NCBI GenBank assembly: GCA_031553215.1
Contig: JAVBLW010000003.1
Location: 124,001 to 188,000 of the forward strand
DNA from: JAVBLW01 sp031553215
GTDB lineage: Bacteria > Bacillota_I > Bacilli_A > Acholeplasmatales > Anaeroplasmataceae
Direction of reading: 5' to 3'
Length of the DNA stretch: 64,000 bases
The notes beneath the pieces were generated by a model. That model ran no database searches. It had not been told where the DNA came from and saw nothing but the letters and a program-made list of their open reading frames with translations. The position numbers and the translations under genes were made by a program. Below, one piece after another: positions 43,983 to 53,326 of the stretch (within the stretch, counting starts at the first letter, position 1; every line of letters starts with the position of its first letter).

Positions 43983-45449
43983 ATGGCAAAAACAATGAAA
44001 CGAAACATTCAAATTATAATTGCTATATCTTTAGTAGTAAAATTATTCGGCATATTGTACCGTTTTTTGATCGCAAGGTTTTTAAATATTGAAGGAATGA
44101 TGATTTTTTCTCTTCTTTCACCAATATTATCATTATCATTATGTTTAAGCAGTCTTAGTATACCTGTAGTAATAAATCAACGTGTTTCATTGAATCTATC
44201 AAGAAATACCTATTCTAACCGAAGTTTAATATTATCTGCTTTAAGGATAACGATTATTTCTTCTTCTCTTGTATCTATTGCACTAATTCTTGGTAGCTAT
44301 CCACTAAGTCATTTTTTGTATAAGAATGACAATCTATATTATCCAATTATAATGACTATACCTATTATTTACTTTTCAAATTTTTCTGGGATTTTAAAAG
44401 GATACTTCGAAGCTCATAATCATTTCAAATATACACAGACATCAAATCTAGTTGAACAAATAGTTAAAATTGTAATATGCATCGGATTAGTCGCAATTTT
44501 TAGAGATAAAAGCATCAATTTCCTTATATGTCTTATTGTTATTGGTTTATCTTTAAGTGAGGTATCCTCTTTTACATATTTAATTATTAAAACACGAAAA
44601 TTTACTTCTTTAAAATTTGAAAAGAATTTTGAGGAAACATCCCCAATATTAAAACAAGCTACCCCTTTAACTATTAGTCATTTAATAACCTCTTTTTTTT
44701 CTTTTTTAGAACCAATAGTTTTTACATATTCATTATCAAAAATTAATTATTCTAGTGACGTAGCACAAAGATATTTTACTCTATTTACAGGATATGCAGT
44801 TCCTTTATTGCTAATGGCATTTTTCGTCACAGGTGGTATAACAAAGGCTTTTTTCCCTAATTTATGCAAATGTAAAGAAAACAAAAAAGAGACTAATAAC
44901 TTAATCTCAAAATCATTATTTCTAGCAACCTTCACATCAATAATAAATTTTAATATTAATTATTATTTTGCCGATGAATTATTATCTTTCTTATATAAAA
45001 ATAATGAAAGTGCTAGCATTGTACAATTTCTAGCACCATTTTATTTCATTTTCTATTTTAGTCCAATCTTTGTTTCAGTTTTACAGGCTCATAATCATGA
45101 GAAAAAATTATTAAGAAACAATGTAATTTCCACTTGTATAACACTTTTTTTCATATTTATTTTGTGTCAAATACCAGCAATAAATACTTTAGGATTTGCA
45201 ATAAGTGTAATTATTACTAATCTTATATATTTGATGTTAAATTATTCAATAATTCATCATGATATTGGATATAAAATAAAAATTAAAAGCATTATACTTG
45301 TTGGATTACTAACGTTAATAAATATTTATCAAACGAAATACTTATTATTAGTAGCACCAAAAATTATGGCTTTTTTACTTGGCAATATAACAACTATTTT
45401 GATATTGGTAATCTATTATCGAATAAAATTTAAACCTTCTGAGGAATAA
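43983..45449 (+). CDS. MOP-superfamily flippase (SpoVB/MurJ/polysaccharide exporter type)
   Basis: The 488-residue protein has about 12-14 membrane segments and belongs to the MOP flippase group that moves lipid-linked sugars, including SpoVB and Amj/MurJ-type exporters. The N-terminal segment VVKLFGILYRFLIARFLNIEG is typical of the SpoVB-like branch. It could supply the lipid II flippase for the PBP encoded at 53310. The start is set by GGTGATATC. The end overlaps the convergent DUF421 gene by 20 bases. Confidence 0.8.
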   Translation: MAKTMKRNIQIIIAISLVVKLFGILYRFLIARFLNIEGMMIFSLLSPILSLSLCLSSLSIPVVINQRVSLNLSRNTYSNRSLILSALRITIISSSLVSIALILGSYPLSHFLYKNDNLYYPIIMTIPIIYFSNFSGILKGYFEAHNHFKYTQTSNLVEQIVKIVICIGLVAIFRDKSINFLICLIVIGLSLSEVSSFTYLIIKTRKFTSLKFEKNFEETSPILKQATPLTISHLITSFFSFLEPIVFTYSLSKINYSSDVAQRYFTLFTGYAVPLLLMAFFVTGGITKAFFPNLCKCKENKKETNNLISKSLFLATFTSIINFNINYYFADELLSFLYKNNESASIVQFLAPFYFIFYFSPIFVSVLQAHNHEKKLLRNNVISTCITLFFIFILCQIPAINTLGFAISVIITNLIYLMLNYSIIHHDIGYKIKIKSIILVGLLTLINIYQTKYLLLVAPKIMAFLLGNITTILILVIYYRIKFKPSEE

Positions 45450-46056
45450 ATAAGTCTTTTCCATTGCTTGATGCATAGACTACATCTTTTAATTGAAGCT
45501 TTTTTTCTTCTAATCTTCTTTTTATTTCTTTTTCCGTAAGACCCAAATACTGAATTGTTTTCTTAATAATCTTACCACTTTGAATAACTGGTAAAATAAT
45601 CTCATTAAAATCTTTTTTATCAAACGCGGTTAATTCTCCATTTGTCTCTAGGACAGCTAGTTTTATATCTCTGATATCCATAATATTATTTTCTCTCATT
45701 TGTGTAATTAAGTCATCTACAGTATAAGATTCTTTTTTCATAACTTTATAATTAAGTTTTCCATTTACAACAATTACCGAAGGCTCTCCATCAATAATTT
45801 TACGTAATCCAGAAAAATGTAATAGCAGTTTTGCAAATATTTTTTGTAAAACTATTAAAGATGCCAAACATATTAAAGCTGATAGAAACAATTCTGAATG
45901 TTCAATTCCCATACTACTTACATTTGCAATTACTAATAAAACAACTAAGTCGAAACTGCTTAGTTCTCCAACTTCTCTCTTACCTAATATTCTGATTATA
46001 AACATCATAAATAAAAATACTGCTATCGAGCGCAACAATGTATAAACTAATTCCAT
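45430..46056 (-). CDS. DUF421 (YetF-type) membrane protein
   Basis: The 208-residue protein has three N-terminal membrane segments and the family signature GKREVGELSSFDLVVLLVIA, then a cytosolic domain with LIEDGEPS-like and KESYTVDDLITQMRENNI. This is the YetF/YdfR family of Bacillus; its role is not clear. It is convergent with the flippase gene and overlaps it. Confidence 0.85.
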   Translation of the reverse strand: MELVYTLLRSIAVFLFMMFIIRILGKREVGELSSFDLVVLLVIANVSSMGIEHSELFLSALICLASLIVLQKIFAKLLLHFSGLRKIIDGEPSVIVVNGKLNYKVMKKESYTVDDLITQMRENNIMDIRDIKLAVLETNGELTAFDKKDFNEIILPVIQSGKIIKKTIQYLGLTEKEIKRRLEEKKLQLKDVVYASSNGKDLFIPQKV

Positions 46057-46125
46057 TTCTTATCACCGAATATATTATTTACGAATATTAAGAAAATTAT
46101 TACATATAGTTTAATAGGTGATAGC

Positions 46126-46494
46126 ATGAAGTCAAAACCCGTAGTTATTTTGAAAATTTATCTTATTTCTTTGATTCTATCAATTATAATTAGTTTGCTC
46201 ACAGCAGTATATTTTTATTTCTCTGATTCAACTGTTAATCCAAAGAATGTTACTTTATTTGTTGGAATTATTGCCTTTGCTACTATTGGATTCTTATTTT
46301 CAAATTATAGACATAAAAAAGGCCTTTTATCTGGAATAATAATAGGATTTATTACTTCGATAGTTATTATACTTATTTTAGTATTAATGGGAGAACAAAT
46401 AAAAGGATTAACTTATTTGAAATATTCTATTTATATAATTTCTTCTGGGGTATTTGGAATTTTTGGGGTAAATTTTAAAAAAATAATCAAATAA
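46126..46494 (+). CDS. Small four-segment membrane protein (TIGR04086-like)
   Basis: The 122-residue protein has four hydrophobic segments with the arrangement of the TIGR04086 membrane family (near FSNYRHKKGLLSGIIIGFI). It has the ribosome site TAGGTGAT. Function unknown; the gene precedes rarA by 34 bases. Confidence 0.65.
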   Translation: MKSKPVVILKIYLISLILSIIISLLTAVYFYFSDSTVNPKNVTLFVGIIAFATIGFLFSNYRHKKGLLSGIIIGFITSIVIILILVLMGEQIKGLTYLKYSIYIISSGVFGIFGVNFKKIIK

Positions 46495-46528
46495 TAGGTT
46501 TTATGATATAATTAATTGTGGTGATATT

Positions 46529-47758
46529 ATGCAACCTTTAGCTTATAGAATAAGACCAAATTCATTCAACGAAATTGTTGGGCAAGATCATTTAGTTGGA
46601 CCTAATGGGGTCATAGCTTTAATGATGAAAAAGAACCAACTTTTTTCGCTTATATTATATGGAGGACCTGGTACTGGAAAAACAACTATTGCTTCTATAA
46701 TTGCAAAAGAATATGGATTATCAACATTTGAATTTAATGCCTCTATTGATAATAAATCAAAATTAAAAGATATTATTGATAATACTAATTATTATGATAC
46801 AACACTGGTTGTTATAGATGAAATCCACCGAATGAAAAAAGACACTCAAGACTTCCTGCTTCCTTATATAGAAAATGGAAAATTAACTATCATTGGTCTT
46901 ACCACTGAAAATCCCTATATAAGTATAAATACTGCTGTTAGAAGTCGTTGTCATATATATAAATTGAATTCTATTTCCCCTAACGATGTTATGACACTTC
47001 TTAAGAATACCATAGCTCAAGAAAAAGAGTTATTTAAAACTATTATTACTGATGATATTCTAGACTATATTGTATCTTCTAGTGGTTGCGAAATAAGAAC
47101 TGCATTAAATATGCTAGAAGCTCTTTCTTTAATTGAAGGAGAAATTACTATGGAAAAAGCCCAAAGCCTTATTGGAATAAAATCTATTAAGCTTGATAGT
47201 AAAGGGGATAACTATTATGATATCTTAAGTGCTTTTCAAAAATCTATCCGTGGTAGTGATGTTGATGCATCGCTACACTACTTAGCACGATTAATTCTAT
47301 TAGAAGATATCGATATAATATGTAGACGCTTAACGGTAATTGCTTATGAAGACATTGGACTTGCTAATCCACAGGTTGGACCAAGAGTTATTGCTGCCTG
47401 TCAAGCGGCAAAAAACCTAGGATTTCCTGAAGCTAGAATTCCTTTAGCATGTATCACGATCGATCTAGCTCTTTCTCCAAAGAGTAACACTAGCGAAAGT
47501 TCCATTAATAGTGCAATTGATGATTTACTAAACCTATCATCCTATGAAATTCCAAAGCATATTCTAAATAGAGAAATAAAAGGTAATTCTAGCCTTTATA
47601 AGTACCCTCACGACTATCCTGATGATTTTGTTGAGCAGCAATATCTTCCTACTTCTATAATAAATAAATCTTATTATATTGGAAAATCAACAGGTAAATA
47701 TGAACGTGCACTGAATGAAAGAAATGAATACCTTAAAAAATTCTTGAAAAAATCATAA
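46529..47758 (+). CDS. rarA: Replication-associated recombination protein A
   Basis: RarA (MgsA) is an AAA+ ATPase that acts at stalled replication forks. The 409-residue protein has PLAYRIRPNSFNEIVGQDH, Walker A GGPGTGKTT, Walker B VVIDEIHR, sensor 1 GLTTENP and the C-terminal tetramerisation part. The terminal codons overlap the convergent FtsK-like gene by 6 bases. Confidence 0.93.
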   Translation: MQPLAYRIRPNSFNEIVGQDHLVGPNGVIALMMKKNQLFSLILYGGPGTGKTTIASIIAKEYGLSTFEFNASIDNKSKLKDIIDNTNYYDTTLVVIDEIHRMKKDTQDFLLPYIENGKLTIIGLTTENPYISINTAVRSRCHIYKLNSISPNDVMTLLKNTIAQEKELFKTIITDDILDYIVSSSGCEIRTALNMLEALSLIEGEITMEKAQSLIGIKSIKLDSKGDNYYDILSAFQKSIRGSDVDASLHYLARLILLEDIDIICRRLTVIAYEDIGLANPQVGPRVIAACQAAKNLGFPEARIPLACITIDLALSPKSNTSESSINSAIDDLLNLSSYEIPKHILNREIKGNSSLYKYPHDYPDDFVEQQYLPTSIINKSYYIGKSTGKYERALNERNEYLKKFLKKS

Positions 47759-49462
47759 TATTTTTCTTAATATCTTTTCATAATCTGAGATAGATAAATA
47801 AGGAGATTGTCCATGATGGATTTGATTATCTATCTGATATAAGACATCTCCTTTTTTTTGTAGGGCACAACAAATATCCGAATTAAGTAATTTTAGTGAT
47901 AAGTCTAAACTACTTGTATAAAAACATATTTTACTTGCATTATTAAGAGTAATGCTTCCTAAATCTTCTCTTTTTCTAACACATACAAAAATATAAATAC
48001 CTAACTTACTACTAAATTTAGTCAAATAATTTAATTTATTTTCAAATTCACTATTATGTTTACTAATGCTTGTATTAATAAAAAGAAAATATGGTTTTAA
48101 ATTTTCTAATTTATGATGACTATTTTCAATTTCATCATTAGCACTCTTAAAATCATCAACATTTAAAAAACTGAATAATTCTCTTCTTCTTTCGGCTTCT
48201 ATACATAGATCATCTAAAACTTCTAGTGCCTTTTGACTACCAATTGTATATTCAATAGATTCACTTATCAAATCCAACTCTCTAAATTCTGATTTTGTAT
48301 CTATCATTGCTATATTAAAATTAAGTGAATATTTTAATATTATACTAACAATTAAACTTCTAACATAAGTTTTTACTCCAGAAGAAATGTCTCCACTAAT
48401 AATATAATAATTTGGAGTAGTCAAATCTATACATAAGTCATCTAAATCATTATTAAGTGCTAGTGGAAGTAAATATGTTTCATTATAACTGTTAGTAAGT
48501 AATCTCTTAAGCGTAAGTAATTCTTTAAATTTATTATTTACTTCGGCATACATTATTTTACCTCTTGTTATAAAAAAGCATTGTTGATTAAAAAATTCGA
48601 ATATTTTGCTTTGTAATACTTTTGTATTATTTTCTCCAATCAAAGTAAACTTAAATGTAGTTGAATTATATCCAACCTTAAATCTTTCATATATTATAGG
48701 AAGAGAAAACTGCTTGATGAATAATTTTAAATTTTCTTCCTGTTCCTTTGAAATTTGATATTGAATATTTGTATTTACACTCGGTTTTATATCAGATAAG
48801 GAATTCAAATTAATATTCGTTGGAGTAAACTTTGTTTCTTTTTTATTGGAATAATCTACTTTACTAAAATAATTTTGTATCCTTCTAAAAAATTTCACAA
48901 AGAAATTTTTAATTTGTTTAATTTTATTAGCAAAAGATAAAACCGAAGCATTCGAAACAAATGAGATACCGACTACAATCAAGAGAATACTTAGTACAAT
49001 TGTTCCAGTTTTTCCAAAAAAGAAAATTAAAACTTGAAATACTACTGCGCCTATTATTCCCCCACCAGTTATATAATTACTTTCATAACTTACATAATAT
49101 TGTTTAAATAATTTCAATGTCCCTGAGATAACCGTTGAATCACTTAATGGTATTTCTTCATACAACGATAGATGGCATAAAGACAATAAACCAAAACTTC
49201 CTATTATAATTCCTTGAAAAACAACCGAATGAGTATCAACTAATCTCTTTTTTACAATAGATTTAAATCCTAGCCACATAATAGCAATAATAAAAGCAAA
49301 GGAAAAGTCACCAAAAAGGAATTTCAATATTAAATTTAAGCTACTTCCAAATTTACCTAACCCACCCAATATAATTAAACAAATTACGACCATTGTCATT
49401 CCAATGATTTCATAAAAATAATTTTTTTGCTGCTCTTCTATTTTTACCTTTTCTTTTGCCAT
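47753..49462 (-). CDS. Degenerate FtsK/SpoIIIE-like protein
   Basis: The 569-residue protein has four N-terminal membrane segments (about 20-190), a linker and a C-terminal ATPase-like domain, the layout of FtsK/SpoIIIE. The Walker A reads GDISSGVKTYV instead of G-x4-GKS/T with the usual Lys-Ser, Walker B PYFLFINTSIS lacks the Asp-Glu, and the gamma domain that reads DNA polarity is missing. It is much shorter than FtsK (about 750-800). It lies near the RNase J gene, the usual FtsK locus in Bacilli, so it is probably the former FtsK turned into a non-translocating relative, or a paralogue. Start: ATG 5 bases after AGGTGAT. Confidence 0.7.
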   Translation of the reverse strand: MAKEKVKIEEQQKNYFYEIIGMTMVVICLIILGGLGKFGSSLNLILKFLFGDFSFAFIIAIMWLGFKSIVKKRLVDTHSVVFQGIIIGSFGLLSLCHLSLYEEIPLSDSTVISGTLKLFKQYYVSYESNYITGGGIIGAVVFQVLIFFFGKTGTIVLSILLIVVGISFVSNASVLSFANKIKQIKNFFVKFFRRIQNYFSKVDYSNKKETKFTPTNINLNSLSDIKPSVNTNIQYQISKEQEENLKLFIKQFSLPIIYERFKVGYNSTTFKFTLIGENNTKVLQSKIFEFFNQQCFFITRGKIMYAEVNNKFKELLTLKRLLTNSYNETYLLPLALNNDLDDLCIDLTTPNYYIISGDISSGVKTYVRSLIVSIILKYSLNFNIAMIDTKSEFRELDLISESIEYTIGSQKALEVLDDLCIEAERRRELFSFLNVDDFKSANDEIENSHHKLENLKPYFLFINTSISKHNSEFENKLNYLTKFSSKLGIYIFVCVRKREDLGSITLNNASKICFYTSSLDLSLKLLNSDICCALQKKGDVLYQIDNQIHHGQSPYLSISDYEKILRKIL

Positions 49463-49519
49463 CGACAATCACCTAGCATATATTTTATTAAAACGGAAGA
49501 TAGAATAATGTAGAAAATA

Positions 49520-49552
49520 ATAAAAACCACTAAAATAGTGATTTTTAAATAC
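49520..49552 (-). terminator. Terminator after the RNase J-DUF308 genes
   Basis: CACTAAAATAGTG-type palindrome with flanking AAAACC/ATTTTT gives a stem followed by TTTTTATTATTTT on the minus strand. Confidence 0.6.
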
Positions 49553-49561
49553 TTTTCTTAT

Positions 49562-50050
49562 TTATTTTACTTCTCTTTCAGTATAAATTGAAGAAACAAA
49601 TAATAATGCTGCGATTACAATTAGTACAACACCTATTATTTTAATTAAAGTTCCTAGAATTGCTTCTGGTGATAATACAAGTAATATAATACCAAGGATT
49701 ATTTTAAAGATTTCTTTATAGAATTGATCTTTTTTATCTGCGGCTATAAATATACGATATAATGGTAATCCAATTAAGAAAATTCCCAGTAATACTAGCA
49801 ATATAATTCCATGATAGAACATCAATACTACACCAAGAGCAATATAAATCGTTCCTACTATAGCTATATCAAACTGCTTTGTTTTATATCCTAATATTGT
49901 TTGTTGTAGATTTGTTAAAATAACTACTAATCCTAATATTATAAATATTATTTTTATAATTGTATTTGTAGGAATTACTAACATTAATATCCCTGCAATC
50001 AGCAAGGCAATGATTGATTCCAAATTCTTTTTAAAAAATTTTACTTTCAT
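49562..50050 (-). CDS. DUF308/HdeD-like membrane protein
   Basis: The 162-residue protein consists of three hydrophobic hairpins with short loops (for example ITLLIAGILMLVIP-like and LGIILLVLSPEAIL), the DUF308 pattern, like the gene at 20660-21211. It follows rnj by 9 bases. Function unknown. Confidence 0.65.
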   Translation of the reverse strand: MKVKFFKKNLESIIALLIAGILMLVIPTNTIIKIIFIILGLVVILTNLQQTILGYKTKQFDIAIVGTIYIALGVVLMFYHGIILLVLLGIFLIGLPLYRIFIAADKKDQFYKEIFKIILGIILLVLSPEAILGTLIKIIGVVLIVIAALLFVSSIYTEREVK

Positions 50051-50059
50051 AATTTACCT

Positions 50060-51769
50060 CTATTTGTTTTCTATACTTTTATTAACCGCTTCAACATCAG
50101 TCGATATCAAAACAGGAATAATAATTGGATTACTTTTTGTTAATTTATATACGACACGATTCATTTCATTCTTCAAATCATTTTTATATTCACTCCAGTT
50201 AATAAACTTATTAACTAAGTGTTTTATACTTATTTTTTCAAAGGCTTGATGGAATTCCTTATCCATATTTATATCTTCTTTTGAAAATGAAAAACCTTTT
50301 GTAATAATCTCAGGTCCAGAAACAATCTTCTTAGTTTTTGGATTAACATTAGCAACAATCAATAAAACTCCGTCTTCAGCAAGCATTTCACGATCTCTCA
50401 TTACAACATCACCAACATCACCAACAGCTCTACCATCGATCATTATTTCCCCAACCGAAACAGATGAAGTGATTCCAATACGCTTTCCATCATCAATTTG
50501 TAATTTATCACCATTGTCAAGTATAATAATATTTTCAGGATCATATCCAATACATGTAGCAACCGTTATAAAAGCATATTGATGACGATATTCTCCAATT
50601 ACTGGTAATAAAAATTTTGGTTTCAAAATATTTATCATTGCCTTGATCTCTTCTCTCGTTGCAAATGCTGCAGGCAATAAATTTGACTTAAATACTTTTA
50701 CTTTACTAGTCACTTTATAAACCATATCTAAAGTTCTAGCAGCCATCTTTTCAGTACCCAAATATGGAACCGTTAGAATAACTACCGTATCATTTTCTTC
50801 TAATCTAACTAATCGATCTATTTTCTTACTCATACGTTGAAGCATATAATAAGGCTCATGACGATCACCTGTGACTAATACAACTAAATCAGGATCATTA
50901 TTATGATTTTTTTCATCTATAAATTTAAAATTAACTAAACTTTTTTCAGGAATCTTTAAATATCCCAAATTCATTGCTTGATTAACGATCTTTTGGGTTT
51001 TACGACCCATTATAGCAACTCTTCTATTAAAAGAAACCGCAATATCGATAATCATTTGAATACGTTGTAAATCATTTGAGAACATACTAAAAACTATTCT
51101 ACCCTCTGCAGAACCAAAGATATTATTAATTCTTTGCTTAAATTCCAATATTGTTCCTCTACTATCTTCATTATTGGCACCAAGGCTATCATTAAGTAGA
51201 GCTAGTACCCCCTCTTTAGAATATCTAGCTAAACTTGAATACATTTTTTGAAAATTAGCCTTAACATTTTGATCAAAAGTATAATTCCCAGTATAAACAA
51301 TATTACCATCAGGAGTACCAACTACTATTCCAACACAGCCAGGAATATTGTGTGCAACCTCAAAAAATCTAACTGTTATATCATCATATTTCAAAATAGA
51401 ATTGGGATTGATTTCAACAAAAGAATCATCACTTACTTTACAAGAATTTTCATTTAATAAATCTTTTACAATAGCTAATGTAAATTTTGTTGCATATACT
51501 TTAGTTTTAATTTCTTTTAATAAATGTCCTATTCCACCAATATGATCATCATGTGCATGTGTCAAAAAAACACCACAAATTTTATCCTTATTTTCAACTA
51601 AATACGAAAAATCGGGGACTATAACGTCTACACCGTACAATTCGCTTGTTGGGTACTTTAAACCAACATCCAGGATAAATATTTTTTCATCCACTTCTGC
51701 TACATATAAATTTTTACCGTTTTCTTGTAAACCGCCCAAACCAAAAATATTAATTTTACTCATATACAT
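50060..51769 (-). CDS. rnj: Ribonuclease J
   Basis: The 569-residue protein is an RNase J, a metallo-beta-lactamase/beta-CASP nuclease for 5'-3' and endonucleolytic mRNA decay and rRNA maturation. Visible motifs: zinc motif HAHDDHIGG (about 75-83), GNYTFDQ-like motif, beta-CASP segments and the C-terminal dimerisation domain. Start is ATG 51769 or 51763; AAAGGAGG is far upstream with a hairpin between, described separately. Confidence 0.93.
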   Translation of the reverse strand: MYMSKINIFGLGGLQENGKNLYVAEVDEKIFILDVGLKYPTSELYGVDVIVPDFSYLVENKDKICGVFLTHAHDDHIGGIGHLLKEIKTKVYATKFTLAIVKDLLNENSCKVSDDSFVEINPNSILKYDDITVRFFEVAHNIPGCVGIVVGTPDGNIVYTGNYTFDQNVKANFQKMYSSLARYSKEGVLALLNDSLGANNEDSRGTILEFKQRINNIFGSAEGRIVFSMFSNDLQRIQMIIDIAVSFNRRVAIMGRKTQKIVNQAMNLGYLKIPEKSLVNFKFIDEKNHNNDPDLVVLVTGDRHEPYYMLQRMSKKIDRLVRLEENDTVVILTVPYLGTEKMAARTLDMVYKVTSKVKVFKSNLLPAAFATREEIKAMINILKPKFLLPVIGEYRHQYAFITVATCIGYDPENIIILDNGDKLQIDDGKRIGITSSVSVGEIMIDGRAVGDVGDVVMRDREMLAEDGVLLIVANVNPKTKKIVSGPEIITKGFSFSKEDINMDKEFHQAFEKISIKHLVNKFINWSEYKNDLKNEMNRVVYKLTKSNPIIIPVLISTDVEAVNKSIENK

Positions 51770-51810
51770 ATAAGTTCACATAAAAAAAATTGTGAACTTC
51801 TGCCTCCTTT
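51770..51810 (-). promoter_or_regulatory. Hairpin between ribosome site and start codon of rnj
   Basis: AAAGGAGG lies at 51803-51810, 33 bases before ATG 51769, too far for normal use. Between them AAGTTCACA and TGTGAACTT form a 9-bp stem with a 10-base loop (51772-51799). Folding removes 28 bases and leaves a 5-base spacing. This predicts that the hairpin enables translation. Confidence 0.6.
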
Positions 51811-51874
51811 ATTATAATTAAGAATCGAAATAATCCTTTTATAGTATAGCATCAAAAGAGGGAAAATACAAATA

Positions 51875-52633
51875 TTATTTTTTTAATTCATCTTCTATAA
51901 TATCAAAAATTAATTTAGCGGCGCTTTTTGGTAAAATGTTACCAGGAATTTGAGGAACCACTTTAACATTTTTAATCATTTCTTCATTGAATCCATATGG
52001 ATATGAAGACACATCATATATTTTAGTACTTTTGTTTATAATTACATCAGCTTTTATTAAATTAACTGGTATTGTGTTAATTATTAAATCATAATTAAGT
52101 TTATCCAAATTATTAACTAATTTATTCTTGCTTAATAAAACACTTTTTTCTTCCTTTTGATCAATTGTATAAATACTTATATCATTATAAAAATTTAAAT
52201 GTTTTGTGATACTTTCACCTACATAGCCATAACCTAAAACTAGAATATTTAAATCAGAAAAACTTTCTTTTAAATCATTTGAAATAACTCTTAATATTCC
52301 TTCAGCAGTTAACATCGCATTATGTGCCACAAATTTTTTATTATTCATAAGTGCTAATAAAAGAATATCATTGTCGAGACATAAATTTTCTAATTCCTTA
52401 TTCGCAACACCTGTCACAACTAAACGTAAGCTTCTATTTTGTTTTATCAATTCTTTTAAATTAATATCTGTTTGTTTCAAATAATAATTTGTGTCCATTC
52501 CTGAAAAATTTAATATTAAAATATCAAGATTATAGAAGTCTTTTAAATCATTTGAGTATATATATTTTTCCGTTCTAAAATATTTACATAAATACTCATT
52601 CCTTAAATCATTAGTTTTTATTATACCAATCAT
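51875..52633 (-). CDS. DpaA-like (dipicolinate synthase subunit A) protein
   Basis: The 252-residue protein has the DpaA/SpoVFA layout: an N-terminal Rossmann-like part, the conserved HNAMLTAEGILRVI, a nucleotide-binding motif VLGYGYVGESITKHL and the end VPQIPGNILPKSAAKLIFD. In spore formers DpaA and DpaB together make dipicolinate. No DpaB is adjacent, and nothing else in the window suggests sporulation. It may be a related oxidoreductase. Start ATG 52633 has GGGTG 6 bases upstream. Confidence 0.75.
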   Translation of the reverse strand: MIGIIKTNDLRNEYLCKYFRTEKYIYSNDLKDFYNLDILILNFSGMDTNYYLKQTDINLKELIKQNRSLRLVVTGVANKELENLCLDNDILLLALMNNKKFVAHNAMLTAEGILRVISNDLKESFSDLNILVLGYGYVGESITKHLNFYNDISIYTIDQKEEKSVLLSKNKLVNNLDKLNYDLIINTIPVNLIKADVIINKSTKIYDVSSYPYGFNEEMIKNVKVVPQIPGNILPKSAAKLIFDIIEDELKK

Positions 52634-52753
52634 TTTAAACACCCAACTTATTATATTAATAATTATCATTTTTGTGTTTAAATTCGATTTTTTTTTACAT
52701 AATATTAATATCTATGATAAAAAAATATGATATTATATAACTAGGTGATGAAG

Positions 52754-53326
52754 ATGGCTATAAACTTTCCAATAATTAAAAAAACCAAACAATCAAATAT
52801 ATCAGCAAAAAATAGAGGGATGAACCTTGAGACTATTATAAATGAGTCAAATGAATATTATTTAAACAATAATAAGGCTATTATTCATAAGAAGCCTACA
52901 CCAGTTCAAATCGTTCATGTAGACTATCCTTCTAGAAATAAAGCAGTTATTACAGAAGCTTATTATAAAACTCCCTCTACTACCGATTATAACGGAATTT
53001 ATAAAGGAAGATATATTGATTTTGAAGCAAAAGAAAACAATAACAAAACACTTTTTCCTTTAAAAAATGTCCATGATCATCAGATACATCATTTAAAACA
53101 AATAACCGATCATGGTGGAATTGGATTTTTGATTATCTATTGGAATGCATATAATGAATTTTACCTAATGGAATTCAGTATTTTTTATAAATATTATTTA
53201 GATTCTATTAATGGCGGAAGACAGTCTATCTTATATCAAACATTTAAAAATGAAGCACATCTTATTAAAGAAGGATATTTGCCACGTCTAAATTACTTGG
53301 CAGTAATCGATGAAAAAATTCTTTAA
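52754..53326 (+). CDS. recU: Holliday junction resolvase RecU
   Basis: RecU cuts Holliday junctions in Gram-positive bacteria. The 190-residue protein has the nuclease motifs NYNGIYKGRYIDFEAKE-like (with Asp, Glu, Lys) and HDHQIHHLKQI, and the family start RGMNLETIINESNEYY. Start: ATG preceded by AGGTGATGAAG. It overlaps the PBP gene by 17 bases, the same recU-pbp pair as in Bacillus. Confidence 0.93.
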   Translation: MAINFPIIKKTKQSNISAKNRGMNLETIINESNEYYLNNNKAIIHKKPTPVQIVHVDYPSRNKAVITEAYYKTPSTTDYNGIYKGRYIDFEAKENNNKTLFPLKNVHDHQIHHLKQITDHGGIGFLIIYWNAYNEFYLMEFSIFYKYYLDSINGGRQSILYQTFKNEAHLIKEGYLPRLNYLAVIDEKIL

